From Streptomyces sp. NBC_01217 (GTDB lineage Bacteria > Actinomycetota > Actinomycetes > Streptomycetales > Streptomycetaceae), in contig NZ_CP108538.1 in NCBI RefSeq assembly GCF_035994185.1, forward strand, positions 8,435,501 to 8,499,500: 64,000 bases of DNA, given 5' to 3'. How positions within the stretch are numbered: position 1 is the first letter of the stretch; every line of letters begins with the position of its first letter. Positions 16,498 through 25,656 of this stretch are shown one piece after another. The notes below the pieces were generated by a model. The model did no database searches. It saw only the letters and a program-made list of their open reading frames with translations, and was not told the origin of the DNA. The position numbers were made by a program, and so were the translations under genes.

Positions 16498-18168
16498 ATG
16501 TCTTCCGGCATCTCCCGCAGAACTGTCCTGCGCACGATAGGCATCGGCACGGCGCTGGCCGCCACCGGCGCATCACTGTCCGCCTGCTCCGCCTCGGCGG
16601 ACGGCGGGGCCCTGAGCAACGAGGGGAAGAAGCTGGCACCGTGGCCGGACTACGTCCCGCACCCGGACGCACCGGAGCCGGACCTTGCCCCGAGCGAGAA
16701 GGGCGTACAGCCCGGGTACACCGCGTATCCGAGCGAGCTGAAGCAGTCGGTCGCCGAGAAGCCGGGCGACGGCTCCAGGGTGACGGTATGGACGATCACC
16801 TGGGGCGCGCCGCCGAAGGCCAAGGAGAAGCACCGGCTTTGGCAGGCGCTGAACAAGCAGCTCGGCGTCGACCTCGACCTCGTCGTGGTGCCGGCCATGG
16901 AGAGCCAGCAGAAGTTCGCGACCCTGGTCGCAGGCGGTGAACTGCCGGACATCATCGCCGTCGCGCAGAATCTGCCCGACCCCACCGAGCTGATCGCGGC
17001 CAAGTGCCAGGACCTGACCGAATTCCTGTCGGGTGACGCCGTCAGGGAATACCCGAACCTGGCCGCCATCCCCACCTATGCGTGGAAGGCCGCAGGGCAC
17101 ATCGGCGGCAGGCTCTACCGCTTCCCGGTCGAGCGCTCACGCATCGGCCACTCCCTCTACGCCAATGTGGAGCGGTTCAAGCAGGCCGGGATCTGGGTGC
17201 CGGAGACGGCCGGGATCGCGGTCGACGATTTCACCGAGGGCCTGGCGCAGATCTCCGGCAGGCAGAAGTGGGCGATGGGCGCGGCCGGCACGGGCGCGTT
17301 CGGATACAACACCGTGGCACCCGCGTTCGGGGCACCCAACTGGTGGTCGGTGAAGGACGGCCAGTTCACCGGCGCCGTGGAGTCCGATGAATTCAAGGCC
17401 GGTATCGAGCAGCTGGCCAAGTGGCAGAAGGCGGGCGCGTTCCGGGCGGACCCGCTGTCCCACGACGCCACGCTGAGCACCGACTTCCAGACCGGCGTCA
17501 CCGCGAGCGTGTCGCAGTCCAATGTCTCCTTCACAGGCTTCGAGATCGCTGTGAAGGACGGATTCACACTCGACACGGTCCGCCCCTTCAAGCCGTCGAA
17601 CGGGGCGCGGCCCGGACACTGGTTCTCGCCGGGCGCCGACTACTTCACCGTGCTGAAGAAGGCCCCGAAGGCGCGCATCAGGCTGCTGCTGCGGGTGATG
17701 GACTTCCTGGCCGCACCGTTCGGCACCAAGGAGTGGGAGCTCGTCAACTACGGCGCCGAAGGCACCCACTTCACCCGCGGGGACGACGGCAGCCCGGTCC
17801 AGACCCAGCTCGCCCTCGACGGCGACAACAAGGACACCCTGGGCATCGCCTTCATCGCGACCGGCCAGCAGGTGCTCTTCATGCCCGCGGGTGTCACCGG
17901 CGGCGCCGATGCCGTCGGACGCCGTCACGCCTTCCAGGCCGAGATCGCCGAGATCGGCATCGCCGACCCGTCGGTGGGGCTGCTGTCCAGGACCTGGCTC
18001 GCCAAGTACAACGAGCTGCTGCTTCTTAAGGAGGACGCCATCAAGGCGGTCGTCATGGGCCGCAAGCCCCTCTCGTACCTGGACTCCATGGCGAAGGACT
18101 GGAAGGCCAGGGGCGGCGACCGGGCCGCCGACGAATTCTCCAAGGCGTATGCCTCGGCCGAGGCATAG
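16498..18168 (+). CDS. Solute-binding lipoprotein of the oligosaccharide importer
   Basis: A 556-residue extracellular substrate-binding protein. The N-terminus combines a twin-arginine motif (SRRTVLR) with a lipobox ending in LSAC, so it is probably exported folded by Tat and lipid-anchored. The mature chain shows SBP features such as VTVWTITWGAPP and FATLVAGGELPDIIAV. Its length, longer than mono- or disaccharide binders, matches LipO-like proteins partnered with LplB/LplC permeases. The start at 16498 follows GAAGGA; an in-frame ATG at 16480 lacks a site. Confidence 0.92.
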   Translation: MSSGISRRTVLRTIGIGTALAATGASLSACSASADGGALSNEGKKLAPWPDYVPHPDAPEPDLAPSEKGVQPGYTAYPSELKQSVAEKPGDGSRVTVWTITWGAPPKAKEKHRLWQALNKQLGVDLDLVVVPAMESQQKFATLVAGGELPDIIAVAQNLPDPTELIAAKCQDLTEFLSGDAVREYPNLAAIPTYAWKAAGHIGGRLYRFPVERSRIGHSLYANVERFKQAGIWVPETAGIAVDDFTEGLAQISGRQKWAMGAAGTGAFGYNTVAPAFGAPNWWSVKDGQFTGAVESDEFKAGIEQLAKWQKAGAFRADPLSHDATLSTDFQTGVTASVSQSNVSFTGFEIAVKDGFTLDTVRPFKPSNGARPGHWFSPGADYFTVLKKAPKARIRLLLRVMDFLAAPFGTKEWELVNYGAEGTHFTRGDDGSPVQTQLALDGDNKDTLGIAFIATGQQVLFMPAGVTGGADAVGRRHAFQAEIAEIGIADPSVGLLSRTWLAKYNELLLLKEDAIKAVVMGRKPLSYLDSMAKDWKARGGDRAADEFSKAYASAEA

Positions 18169-18199
18169 CCGCCCGCATCACTCACACAAAGGAGTCTGA

Positions 18200-19087
18200 G
18201 TGAACACCACAGGATCTGCCTCCCCCCGCATCCTCCACGCCCCGACGGCGCTTGCCGTCGCAGGACTGCTGACTGCCGCACTGCTGTGCGCCCCGGCCGC
18301 GGACGCGGCCGGGACTTCCTCCACCGCCCTCGTCGACCCCAGCACCCCGGCGGGTGTACGGCCCAATGGCGGCAGCTCGCACGGCACGCTCGTCTTCAGC
18401 GACGAGTTCACGGGAACCTCGCTCGACTCCTCGAAGTGGAGCTCCGTCGATGCCCTGCGCCGAACCGGCACGTACTTCGACGCGTACTGGAAGCCGTCCA
18501 ACGTCAGGGTCAACCCCAACCCGGACTCGGTCAACGGCGGCAATCTGTGGATCTCGCTCTCCCGGCCGGGCGAGGACCAGTACGCCACGGGTGAGATCGA
18601 GGGCCGCGGAAAATTCGACTTCACCTACGGAACCGTGGAATGGCGGGCTCAAATGCCGCCCACCGACGACCACTTCGGCGCGCTGTGGCTGATGCCGACC
18701 GGCGGCACGGGCGGCGTGGACGGCACGGCGCGTGACGGCGGCGAGTACGACGTCATCGAGAGCACCCAGAAGGCCGACGCGTACGGCAACACCATCCACT
18801 ACGACGGCTACGGCGCCGACCACAAGGCGTCCTCCGTCAATGTCAGCGCACCTGGCCTGCACAGCGGTTACCACACCTACGCCATCGAGTGGAAACCGGC
18901 TCAGATCATCTACCGCTACGACGGCGGCGTGGTCCACACGATCAACGATCCTGCCCTCATCAGCCAGGTGCCCATGTTCCCGGTCATCTCCCACGAGGCC
19001 GCCGAATGGGCGGACGGCAGCATCTACGACGCGCCCCTGGACTACCGCTCCAACATGTACGTCGACTACATCCGCGTCTGGCAGTAG
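18200..19087 (+). CDS. Secreted GH16 endo-glycosidase
   Basis: A 295-residue secreted enzyme with a signal peptide of about 36 residues (ADAAG end). The GH16 jelly-roll is recognised by FSDEFTGTSLDSSKW and the catalytic motif E182-Y-D184-V-I-E187. GH16 enzymes cleave beta-1,3/1,4-glucans, galactans (agarase, carrageenase, porphyranase) or related polymers; the subgroup cannot be fixed here. The GTG start at 18200 has AAAGGAG upstream. It lies 31 bases after the binding protein, so it is co-transcribed with the importer and should release its substrate. Confidence 0.9.
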   Translation: MNTTGSASPRILHAPTALAVAGLLTAALLCAPAADAAGTSSTALVDPSTPAGVRPNGGSSHGTLVFSDEFTGTSLDSSKWSSVDALRRTGTYFDAYWKPSNVRVNPNPDSVNGGNLWISLSRPGEDQYATGEIEGRGKFDFTYGTVEWRAQMPPTDDHFGALWLMPTGGTGGVDGTARDGGEYDVIESTQKADAYGNTIHYDGYGADHKASSVNVSAPGLHSGYHTYAIEWKPAQIIYRYDGGVVHTINDPALISQVPMFPVISHEAAEWADGSIYDAPLDYRSNMYVDYIRVWQ

Positions 19088-19133
19088 CGCACAGTCCCCA
19101 CACCCCCCGAGGAAATTCCGCACCGGAGGATCC

Positions 19134-22001
19134 ATGCCCAGATCTGCCTCGCCACGCCTGACCCGCATCTCCATCGTCGGCGCGGCCCTCGCCGGCACCC
19201 TCGCCGTGGCCGTGCCCGCACCCTCGTACGCCGCCGGACTCGTCACCAACGGCGACTTCGAGCAGGTCGCCGCCGACGGCAGCATCGTCGGCTGGCCGCA
19301 GAGCGAGAACCGGGCCAGTGGCCGCGCCACCATCGTGGACGGCGCGGGCCCCGACGGCAGCCGGGCCCTTGCCCTCGACCTCGGCGACCCGGGTGACAAG
19401 GCCGCGGTCGGCCAGGACATCCCCATCGCCGACAGCACCACCCTCCAGGCGTACCGGATCACCTTCGACGAACGCGCCGCCGGCCTCTCCGGCTACGGCG
19501 GCGACCTGTGGGCCCGCAACTTCGGCCACGACGCCGTCATCGGCCGGATCACCGGCGACACGGGCTGGCGCAGGGCCAACGCCGTGGTCCTCGCCCGGCC
19601 CGGCACCAAGGCCGTCAATCTGCTCCTCGCCCTCGAACAGACCACCGGCCGCATGCTCATCGACAACGTCGAGGTCGAGCGCATCGCGGGCAACGCCGTG
19701 GGCGCCAACGTGCAGCCCACCGGCGCCGTGCAGCTCACCTGGCACTTCGCCGCGACCGACGGCACCCCGGCCTCGTACGAGGTGCACCGCTCGACCCGCG
19801 CGGACTTCATTCCGAGCGAGAGGACACTGATCCGCGAGGTCCCCGGCGCGTGGACCGCGGAGGACGGTTCGGCCCGGCCCGGCCGGCGCTACACCTACAA
19901 GGCCGTCGCCCTCGCCGCGGACGGCACGAAGCTGGCCACCACCGGTCCCGAGACCATCACCACGCCCCCGGCCTTCCTGGACGAGCAGCAGACCGATGTG
20001 CTGACGGCGACCGAGCACGGCCGGGCGGTCCGCCTCGCGTGGCGGCTCAAGGCCGGAACCAAGGGCCCGGTGACGCTGTACGCGGGCGGCCCCGAAGTCG
20101 CCGAGGGCAAGCTCCACAAGGCCCGCAAGGTCGGTACGTACAGCGGCAACACCACCACCGGCGGCACCACGCTGCCGGACAGGGACCGACGCGGCGCCAC
20201 CGGGTTCGCGGTCGTCGGACGGGGCGGCAAGGTCCTCGCCACCGCGAGCGCCGCGAGCCTGCAGCACCCGCGGATGGGGGTCAGCGACGACAGGCTCGCC
20301 GCGATCCGCGCCGCGATCCAGCAGGACGGCACCCCCAAGTCGACGTACGACAGCATCGTGAACCGGGTCGCCAAGGGCCTGCCGGCCTACAACTACCGCC
20401 CGGGCGAGGCGCAGGCGTCCTGGGCCCAGGACGCCGCGGTCCTCTACCAGGTCAGCCAGGACCCGGCCTACGCGCAGACCGCGTACGACGCGCTCATCGA
20501 GTCCGGCCGGACCATGCCGTACGTCAACGGCACCTCGGCCGCCGGAGCCGCCGCTCTGGAGACCGCCAACGCCGCCGCGCCCCTGGCCGCCGCATACGAC
20601 TGGGCCTACCAGGGCTGGACACCCGGCCAGCGCGCCGAGGCACAGAGGGTGCTGCAACGCGTCGCCGCCTATCTGGAGGTTTCGTACCACCCGAACTTCG
20701 ACCTGCCGACCAAGCAGAGCAACTGGACCGCGGTGGTGCGCGGCGCCGAGCTGTCCCTGCGACTCGCGGTGCGCGGCGACGGCCCGTTCGATCTGCAGGA
20801 GTACCGCATTGCGCAGTTGATCGACGCGCTCGGCAGGCACCTGGACACCGCCTATTCCGACGCGGGCTGGGACCAGGAGGGCCTGGACTACTTCGGGTAC
20901 GGACTCGGCGTCGGAGCGCCCGGTGTCGTCGGCTCCATCGACGCCGGGATCGGGGTGCTCAGGGCGAAGTGGCAGCGGCCCGCATTTGCCGGTCTGGTGA
21001 TGCACAGCGCCTCGGCGCAGCCCGACGGCGCCCGGCTGCAGTGGGGTGTCGCCTCCGCCACCGGTGCCGTGCCCATCGCGGGCCTGATCTTCACCCAGGT
21101 ACCCGCGGATCAACGGGCGGCGTGGCTGTGGCAGTACGAGAAGACGGTCGGCGGCGGGGGCGGTGCCTACGGCCTGCTGGACTACCCGTACGGGGTGACC
21201 CCGCAGGACCCCGACGAGGGCCCGGCGGCCGTTCGTCAGGCGCTGCTCGACGACCACGGCGGCTCGTACCTCTTCCGCAGCCGCTACCAGGACAGGGACG
21301 ACGTGCTGGTCGGCGCCCAGAACCGCAACGACAACCACATCGGCTGGGGCGGATTCGACACCTTCGCCCTGTCGCTGGTCGGCCAGGACGTGACCTGGGC
21401 CAGGCAGCCCGCCAAGGACTACGCCAAGCGCGAGCTGTTCTCCAAGCCGCTGATCGACGGCTTCCCCGAGAAGCGCAGCACGGACAGCATCGCGGGCAAG
21501 GGCGAGACCCTGGAGTCCCGGGCATACGCAGGCCAGGGCGGCGGCTTCGTCTCGCTCGACGGCCACCTCAACTACGAGCTGGCCAAGGCCCACCGCGACC
21601 TGGCGGTCGACCTGCGCCCGGTCGGCGGAGCGGACTCCGTCATCGCCGTCCACGACGTGTTCGCGGACTCCGCCTCGCACCGCTACGACTGGCAACTGTC
21701 CCCCGAGGCCGGCACGGCGATCACCTTCGGTGCGAGCGAGTCGGGCGTGAAGACCTTCCTCTTCAAGAAGGGGGAGGGGTACCTCAAGGGCTGGGTCCTG
21801 GCTCCCGACGGAGCCGAACTCTCCACCGACAAGGGAGCGTTCAAGGTCACCCGCAGCGGCACCGGCGCCGACTTCAAGATCGTTCTGGCCGTGGGCAAGG
21901 GCACCCCACCCACGGCCACCACGGTCGGCGACGCACTGACGATCGGTGACACCACCTACGACCTCGGCGCTCTCAAGGGCTTCAGCCCGGCCGGGGGCTG
22001 A
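19134..22001 (+). CDS. Large secreted heparinase II/III-like protein, putative polysaccharide lyase
   Basis: A 955-residue exported protein with a signal peptide of about 33 residues. In order I see a carbohydrate-binding-like jelly-roll (about 35-180, LVTNGDFEQ), a fibronectin-III-like segment (about 195-275, VQLTWHFAATDGTPASYEVH), an alpha/alpha-toroid (about 375-690, with NWTAVVRGAELSLRLAVRGD) and a C-terminal beta-sandwich (from about 690, with NRNDNHIGWGGFDTFALSL). The toroid-plus-sandwich layout is that of heparinase II/III-type lyases that act on uronate polymers, but I cannot assign a PL family or prove the catalytic residues. The ATG follows CGGAGGA. It is co-directional with GH16 and the importer. 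Confidence 0.7.
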   Translation: MPRSASPRLTRISIVGAALAGTLAVAVPAPSYAAGLVTNGDFEQVAADGSIVGWPQSENRASGRATIVDGAGPDGSRALALDLGDPGDKAAVGQDIPIADSTTLQAYRITFDERAAGLSGYGGDLWARNFGHDAVIGRITGDTGWRRANAVVLARPGTKAVNLLLALEQTTGRMLIDNVEVERIAGNAVGANVQPTGAVQLTWHFAATDGTPASYEVHRSTRADFIPSERTLIREVPGAWTAEDGSARPGRRYTYKAVALAADGTKLATTGPETITTPPAFLDEQQTDVLTATEHGRAVRLAWRLKAGTKGPVTLYAGGPEVAEGKLHKARKVGTYSGNTTTGGTTLPDRDRRGATGFAVVGRGGKVLATASAASLQHPRMGVSDDRLAAIRAAIQQDGTPKSTYDSIVNRVAKGLPAYNYRPGEAQASWAQDAAVLYQVSQDPAYAQTAYDALIESGRTMPYVNGTSAAGAAALETANAAAPLAAAYDWAYQGWTPGQRAEAQRVLQRVAAYLEVSYHPNFDLPTKQSNWTAVVRGAELSLRLAVRGDGPFDLQEYRIAQLIDALGRHLDTAYSDAGWDQEGLDYFGYGLGVGAPGVVGSIDAGIGVLRAKWQRPAFAGLVMHSASAQPDGARLQWGVASATGAVPIAGLIFTQVPADQRAAWLWQYEKTVGGGGGAYGLLDYPYGVTPQDPDEGPAAVRQALLDDHGGSYLFRSRYQDRDDVLVGAQNRNDNHIGWGGFDTFALSLVGQDVTWARQPAKDYAKRELFSKPLIDGFPEKRSTDSIAGKGETLESRAYAGQGGGFVSLDGHLNYELAKAHRDLAVDLRPVGGADSVIAVHDVFADSASHRYDWQLSPEAGTAITFGASESGVKTFLFKKGEGYLKGWVLAPDGAELSTDKGAFKVTRSGTGADFKIVLAVGKGTPPTATTVGDALTIGDTTYDLGALKGFSPAGG

Positions 22002-22007
22002 CGAAGC

Positions 22008-22051
22008 TCCGCGGGAGTCACCGATACCTGACGATCGGCGGCTCCCGCGGA
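22008..22051 (+). terminator. Hairpin after the importer-lyase genes
   Basis: TCCGCGGGAG (22008-22017) pairs with CTCCCGCGGA (22042-22051) over a 24-base loop, starting seven bases after the lyase-like gene. It may end or attenuate the operon before the next secreted protein. No T tract follows. Confidence 0.5.
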
Positions 22052-22139
22052 ATCAGGACCGGGATTCGATCCCCCACGATCCACCGGTCCGTCGTCGGCG
22101 GCGGGCCGGTGTCCCCCCACCCCAACACGAGGAGGAAAG

Positions 22140-23315
22140 TTGCAGATCCTCAACTTCCGGTCAATCCGGCGTCTCGTCCGCATACCCACGCTCATCCGCA
22201 GGGCCACGGTCCTCGCGGCCGCCCTGCTGGTGGCCGCGGTGCCCGCCATCAGCACGCCGGCGGCCGCCGCGGCGAGCTTCCCCGTCTTCGTCAACGAACG
22301 CGGCGCGAACCGGCCGGCCCTGGAGCAGTACGGCTCGACCCGCTCCACAGTCGTGTACGACGTCTTCGCCTTCACCTGCGACACGGCGGGCTGCTATTCG
22401 AACGGCGGGGCGCTCCCGTCCGAGGCCACGTACGAGGCCAAGGTCAAGGAGTACATGGGCGCGAGCCAGTTCGGTGGTGCGGCCACCGCTCCGGTCGTGC
22501 TCGACTTCGAGTCGATCGAGCTCACCCAGGTACCGACGGGCCAGGCGGCGACCAACGCGTACAACCTCTGGCGTCAGCTGCTGACCTGGACCCACACCGC
22601 CGCCCCACAGGCGCCGGTCTGCCACTACGGCTACGACTGGCTGACCCAGAACCAGAACCTGATCAAGCAGTTGCACACGGACAGCCTGCTCAACTGCTTC
22701 GCACCCAGGGCGTACTTCTACGACGGCCAGGCGCTGACCAGCTGGGACAGCAATCTCGACCAGTCCGTCGCCCGCGACCGGGCCATGGCGCCGAGCCACC
22801 CGATCTACCCGTACGTCAACCCGACGTCCTTCCAGTCGGAGAGCTATGTGCCCGGCAGCACCTGGGCGCACATGTTCGCCAAGGTGAAGGCAGTGGCGGA
22901 CGGCGTTGTCATCTGGGAGCCCAGCGTCGAGAACGCCAATGCCTGCGCATGGATCTCACAGCATTCGTACGAGATGGGGGTCATTACCGGCACCAGCAGC
23001 AGCGGTCCGTTGAAGGCCACGGCCGCACCACCGAGCGGCAACTGCACAGTGACCCGCGGGACCACCACCACCGTGCCGGTCACCCTCACCAACACCTCCG
23101 GCTCCACCACCGCCGCCACCCAGATGCAGAGCTTCGCCGGCACTGCGGGTTTCTCCGGCAGCTGGCAGTACTGGAACGTGCCCTCGCTCGCACCGGGCGC
23201 GAGCTGGTCCACGTCCCTGCCCATGGCGATCGCATCGACGCAGACGGCCGGTACGGCGCTGCTGCACATCCGCACCGGCCTCAGCGACACCCGCTGGGCG
23301 GTGATCGTCCAATGA
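22140..23315 (+). CDS. Secreted protein of unknown family, possibly a TIM-barrel glycosidase
   Basis: A 391-residue exported protein with a long Arg-rich signal peptide ending near residue 46 (PAAAAAS). The TTG start at 22140 is chosen because GAGGAGG lies four bases upstream and no ATG or GTG is available in frame. The main domain has alternating strand/helix segments; APVVLDFESIELTQ looks like a barrel strand with acidic residues, and HYGYDWLTQNQ and IYPYVNPTSF are similar. Residues about 290-391 form a Thr/Ser-rich beta domain. A hyaluronidase-like or other glycosidase role is possible but not proven. Its position suggests action on the same polymer as its neighbours. Confidence 0.75.
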   Translation: MQILNFRSIRRLVRIPTLIRRATVLAAALLVAAVPAISTPAAAAASFPVFVNERGANRPALEQYGSTRSTVVYDVFAFTCDTAGCYSNGGALPSEATYEAKVKEYMGASQFGGAATAPVVLDFESIELTQVPTGQAATNAYNLWRQLLTWTHTAAPQAPVCHYGYDWLTQNQNLIKQLHTDSLLNCFAPRAYFYDGQALTSWDSNLDQSVARDRAMAPSHPIYPYVNPTSFQSESYVPGSTWAHMFAKVKAVADGVVIWEPSVENANACAWISQHSYEMGVITGTSSSGPLKATAAPPSGNCTVTRGTTTTVPVTLTNTSGSTTAATQMQSFAGTAGFSGSWQYWNVPSLAPGASWSTSLPMAIASTQTAGTALLHIRTGLSDTRWAVIVQ

Positions 23316-23368
23316 CCGCAGCCCGGAGCAACCGGATCGAGGCGAAGCCCTGCTGGTAGTTTTTCATC

Positions 23369-24163
23369 ATGCGCACAGCTGTGATGACCGGGTCGCTCGT
23401 CCAGGTGTGCCTGGACGAGCCGCCCCGTGTCGCGAGCGTCGGCGTCGGTGTGCACGGAACGGAGAGCCTGCGTGATGTGTTCCGGCTGCCGGATCTGTGG
23501 CAACTGCATCTGTACCGGTACGCGGGCGAACTGACCGTCGACGGCGAGGCGCACGAGATCCGGCCGGGGTACGTGAGCCTGACGCCGCCCGGGGCGTTGG
23601 TGCGCTACCGCTACCGAGGGCGGTCCGAACATCTCTACGCGCACCTGGAACTTCCGCGGACCGGCGATCGGTTGACCGTACCCGTGATGCAGAGCGCCGG
23701 TGCGCAGGCGCCGATGCTGTCCGGCCTGTTGCAACAGGCCGTCGCGGTGGCGCCGCGCAGCCACGCCCGGGCCTCCGCCGAGGTGTGGGCCGCTCTGTGG
23801 CGGGTCGCCGCACTCGCGGCGACCCGCGAGGGGGATGCCGAGCGGGCGCACAGCCCGGTCGCCGCGGCCGTCGCCCATGTCGAGGCCAACCTGGCGGGGC
23901 CGCTCTCCGTGCCCGAAGTCGCCGAGGCCGCCGGGGTTTCGCACAACCACCTCATCCGGTTGTTCCGGGCGGAGACCGGCGCCACCGTCGTCGCGTACAT
24001 CCGGCGGCGCAGGATGGAGCAGGCCCGGCACCTGCTGCGCGAGTCGACGCTGTCGATCCCCGCCATCGCGGCCTCGGTCGGCATCGGCGATCTGCAGGCC
24101 TTCAACAAGGCGTGCCGGCGCGAACTGGGCGCGTCACCGCGCGCGGTCCGCGCCGGAGGCTGA
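23369..24163 (+). CDS. AraC-family transcriptional regulator
   Basis: A 264-residue activator-type regulator. An N-terminal cupin-like sensor (about 10-140) contains LHLYRYAGELTVDGEAHEI. Two C-terminal helix-turn-helix motifs (about 170-264) contain LSVPEVAEAAGVSHNHLIRL and IPAIAASVGIGDLQAFNKAC. No Shine-Dalgarno is visible; TAGTTT at 23357-23362 lies just before the ATG, so the message may be leaderless. It converges with the second GH29 gene, two bases apart, and is a likely sugar sensor for the locus. Confidence 0.88.
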   Translation: MRTAVMTGSLVQVCLDEPPRVASVGVGVHGTESLRDVFRLPDLWQLHLYRYAGELTVDGEAHEIRPGYVSLTPPGALVRYRYRGRSEHLYAHLELPRTGDRLTVPVMQSAGAQAPMLSGLLQQAVAVAPRSHARASAEVWAALWRVAALAATREGDAERAHSPVAAAVAHVEANLAGPLSVPEVAEAAGVSHNHLIRLFRAETGATVVAYIRRRRMEQARHLLRESTLSIPAIAASVGIGDLQAFNKACRRELGASPRAVRAGG

Positions 24164-24165
24164 CC

Positions 24166-25437
24166 TCAGTCGCGGCCGGTGCCGCGGTACAGGTCGAGCT
24201 CACCGTCGAGCTCCACGGCCAGCACGGTGGCGTACTCGTCCACATCCGCGTCCGTCGGGGCGTCGATCCACAGGACTCCGGGCACCTCACCCAGGCCGCC
24301 GATGATCCGGTGGCCGAGCCCGGTGCCGGGGCCGACCACGCTCACGCGCTTGACCGGGGTCCGCAGACCGCGGAGTGCGATGCTCTCGCGCGGCGTGTCG
24401 AAGCAGATCAGATAGAGGGTGCGGCGGTCCGCGGACAGGGTGCTCGGACCGTAGTGGTGCCCCGCGGGGAGCCCCGCCACCGTGCCGTACACGGCGCCGC
24501 GGTGCCTGTCGATCCAGCGGCCGAGTCCTTCGAGGCGCTCGACCTGCTCGGCCGGGATCGTGCCGTCCTCCATCGGGCCGACGTCGAGGAGCAGATTGCC
24601 GCCCGTGCCGATGGTCTCGGTGAAGTAGCGCACCAACTGGCGCACCGACTTGTGGTTGTTGTCGTGGTGCTGGTAGCCCCAGGAGTCGTTGACCGTCAGA
24701 CACAGCTCCCACGGCCCGTCGGGGGCCCGCAGCGGCACGCCCTGCTCGGGCGTGGCGTAGTCGCCGTAACTCAGCATCCGTGCGTTGAGGACGGTGTCCG
24801 GGTTGCCCGCCAGGATCTCCTCGGACAGCTCCCGCATCTTCCACTGCTGCTCGCTGCGCTCCCACTCGCCGTCGAACCACAGGAGATCCGGACAAAAGCG
24901 CTCGACGAGCTCGCCGACCTGGGCATTGCGGTACGCGAGGAAGCGGGCCCAGGCCTCGGGGTCCTCCTTTCCGGGCGCGGCCGAGGCGTAACGGTTGCCG
25001 ACGACCTCTTCGTTCGGCGGGTCGGTGTGCACCGTGCTCGCGTAGTCGGGGTGGTTCCAGTCCGAGTGCGAGTAGTACAGGCCGACCTTGAGGCCGTGCT
25101 CACGCAGCGCTTCCGCGTACCCGGAGAGGAGGTCGCGGCCGGCGGGCGTGTGCCGTACGACGTTCAGGTCGCCGTGTGCTGTGTCCCAGAGGGCGACGCC
25201 GTCGTGGTGGCGGGCGGTCAGCACCGCGTACCTGGCGCCCACGCGGGCGAACAGCTCGGCCCAGGCCTTCGGGTCGTACTTGGAGGCGGTGAAGCCGTCG
25301 AGCTGCCTCATGTACTGCTCGTGCGGGACCTTTCCGGAGTAGAAGGACCAGGACTCGGGCACGCCGTCGACGGCGTAGATCCCGTAGTGGATGAAGATGC
25401 CCAGCTTGGCATCGGAGAACCAGGGTTGCATCGGCAT
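24166..25437 (-). CDS. Cytosolic GH29 alpha-L-fucosidase (copy 2)
   Basis: A 423-residue paralogue of the enzyme at 10700-11971, with the same layout: WFSDAKLGIFIHYGIYAV, YAVLTARHHDGVALWDT, and nucleophile Asp189 in LLWFDGEW. No signal peptide. The two copies share length and motif spacing but differ through the substrate-facing loops around residues 135-160, which hints at different aglycone preference. It is monocistronic, facing AraC at the 3' end and divergent from the Rpf-like gene. No TTCGATC element is seen upstream, so its control differs from copy 1. Confidence 0.88.
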   Translation of the reverse strand: MPMQPWFSDAKLGIFIHYGIYAVDGVPESWSFYSGKVPHEQYMRQLDGFTASKYDPKAWAELFARVGARYAVLTARHHDGVALWDTAHGDLNVVRHTPAGRDLLSGYAEALREHGLKVGLYYSHSDWNHPDYASTVHTDPPNEEVVGNRYASAAPGKEDPEAWARFLAYRNAQVGELVERFCPDLLWFDGEWERSEQQWKMRELSEEILAGNPDTVLNARMLSYGDYATPEQGVPLRAPDGPWELCLTVNDSWGYQHHDNNHKSVRQLVRYFTETIGTGGNLLLDVGPMEDGTIPAEQVERLEGLGRWIDRHRGAVYGTVAGLPAGHHYGPSTLSADRRTLYLICFDTPRESIALRGLRTPVKRVSVVGPGTGLGHRIIGGLGEVPGVLWIDAPTDADVDEYATVLAVELDGELDLYRGTGRD

Positions 25438-25656
25438 GCCATCAAGCTAGGCGGGGGTGCCCCGTCCGCGCGTGGGGCGCAGTCACCACTGCTGGTCCGT
25501 TTTCACCCTGTGGGTGACCGACGAATGATGTGCGAGGCGGTGTCGGCCGATCCGCCCGTGTTGGGTGGGCTGTTGCGGCTCTCTTGTCATCGGCCTTTGC
25601 CTGCCCATAAGTTGGGCGCTTGCGACGTGTCCTACTGCCAGTGGGGGAGCCAAGTC

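Noticed and set aside
18984..21695. Open frame of 903 codons antisense to the lyase-like gene
   Set aside because: Low-complexity Gly/Val/Arg product with no motif; typical mirror frame of a GC-rich gene.
25438..25656. c-di-AMP (ydaO) riboswitch before the Rpf-like gene
   Set aside because: Conserved core elements expected for that riboswitch are absent in the 219 bases.
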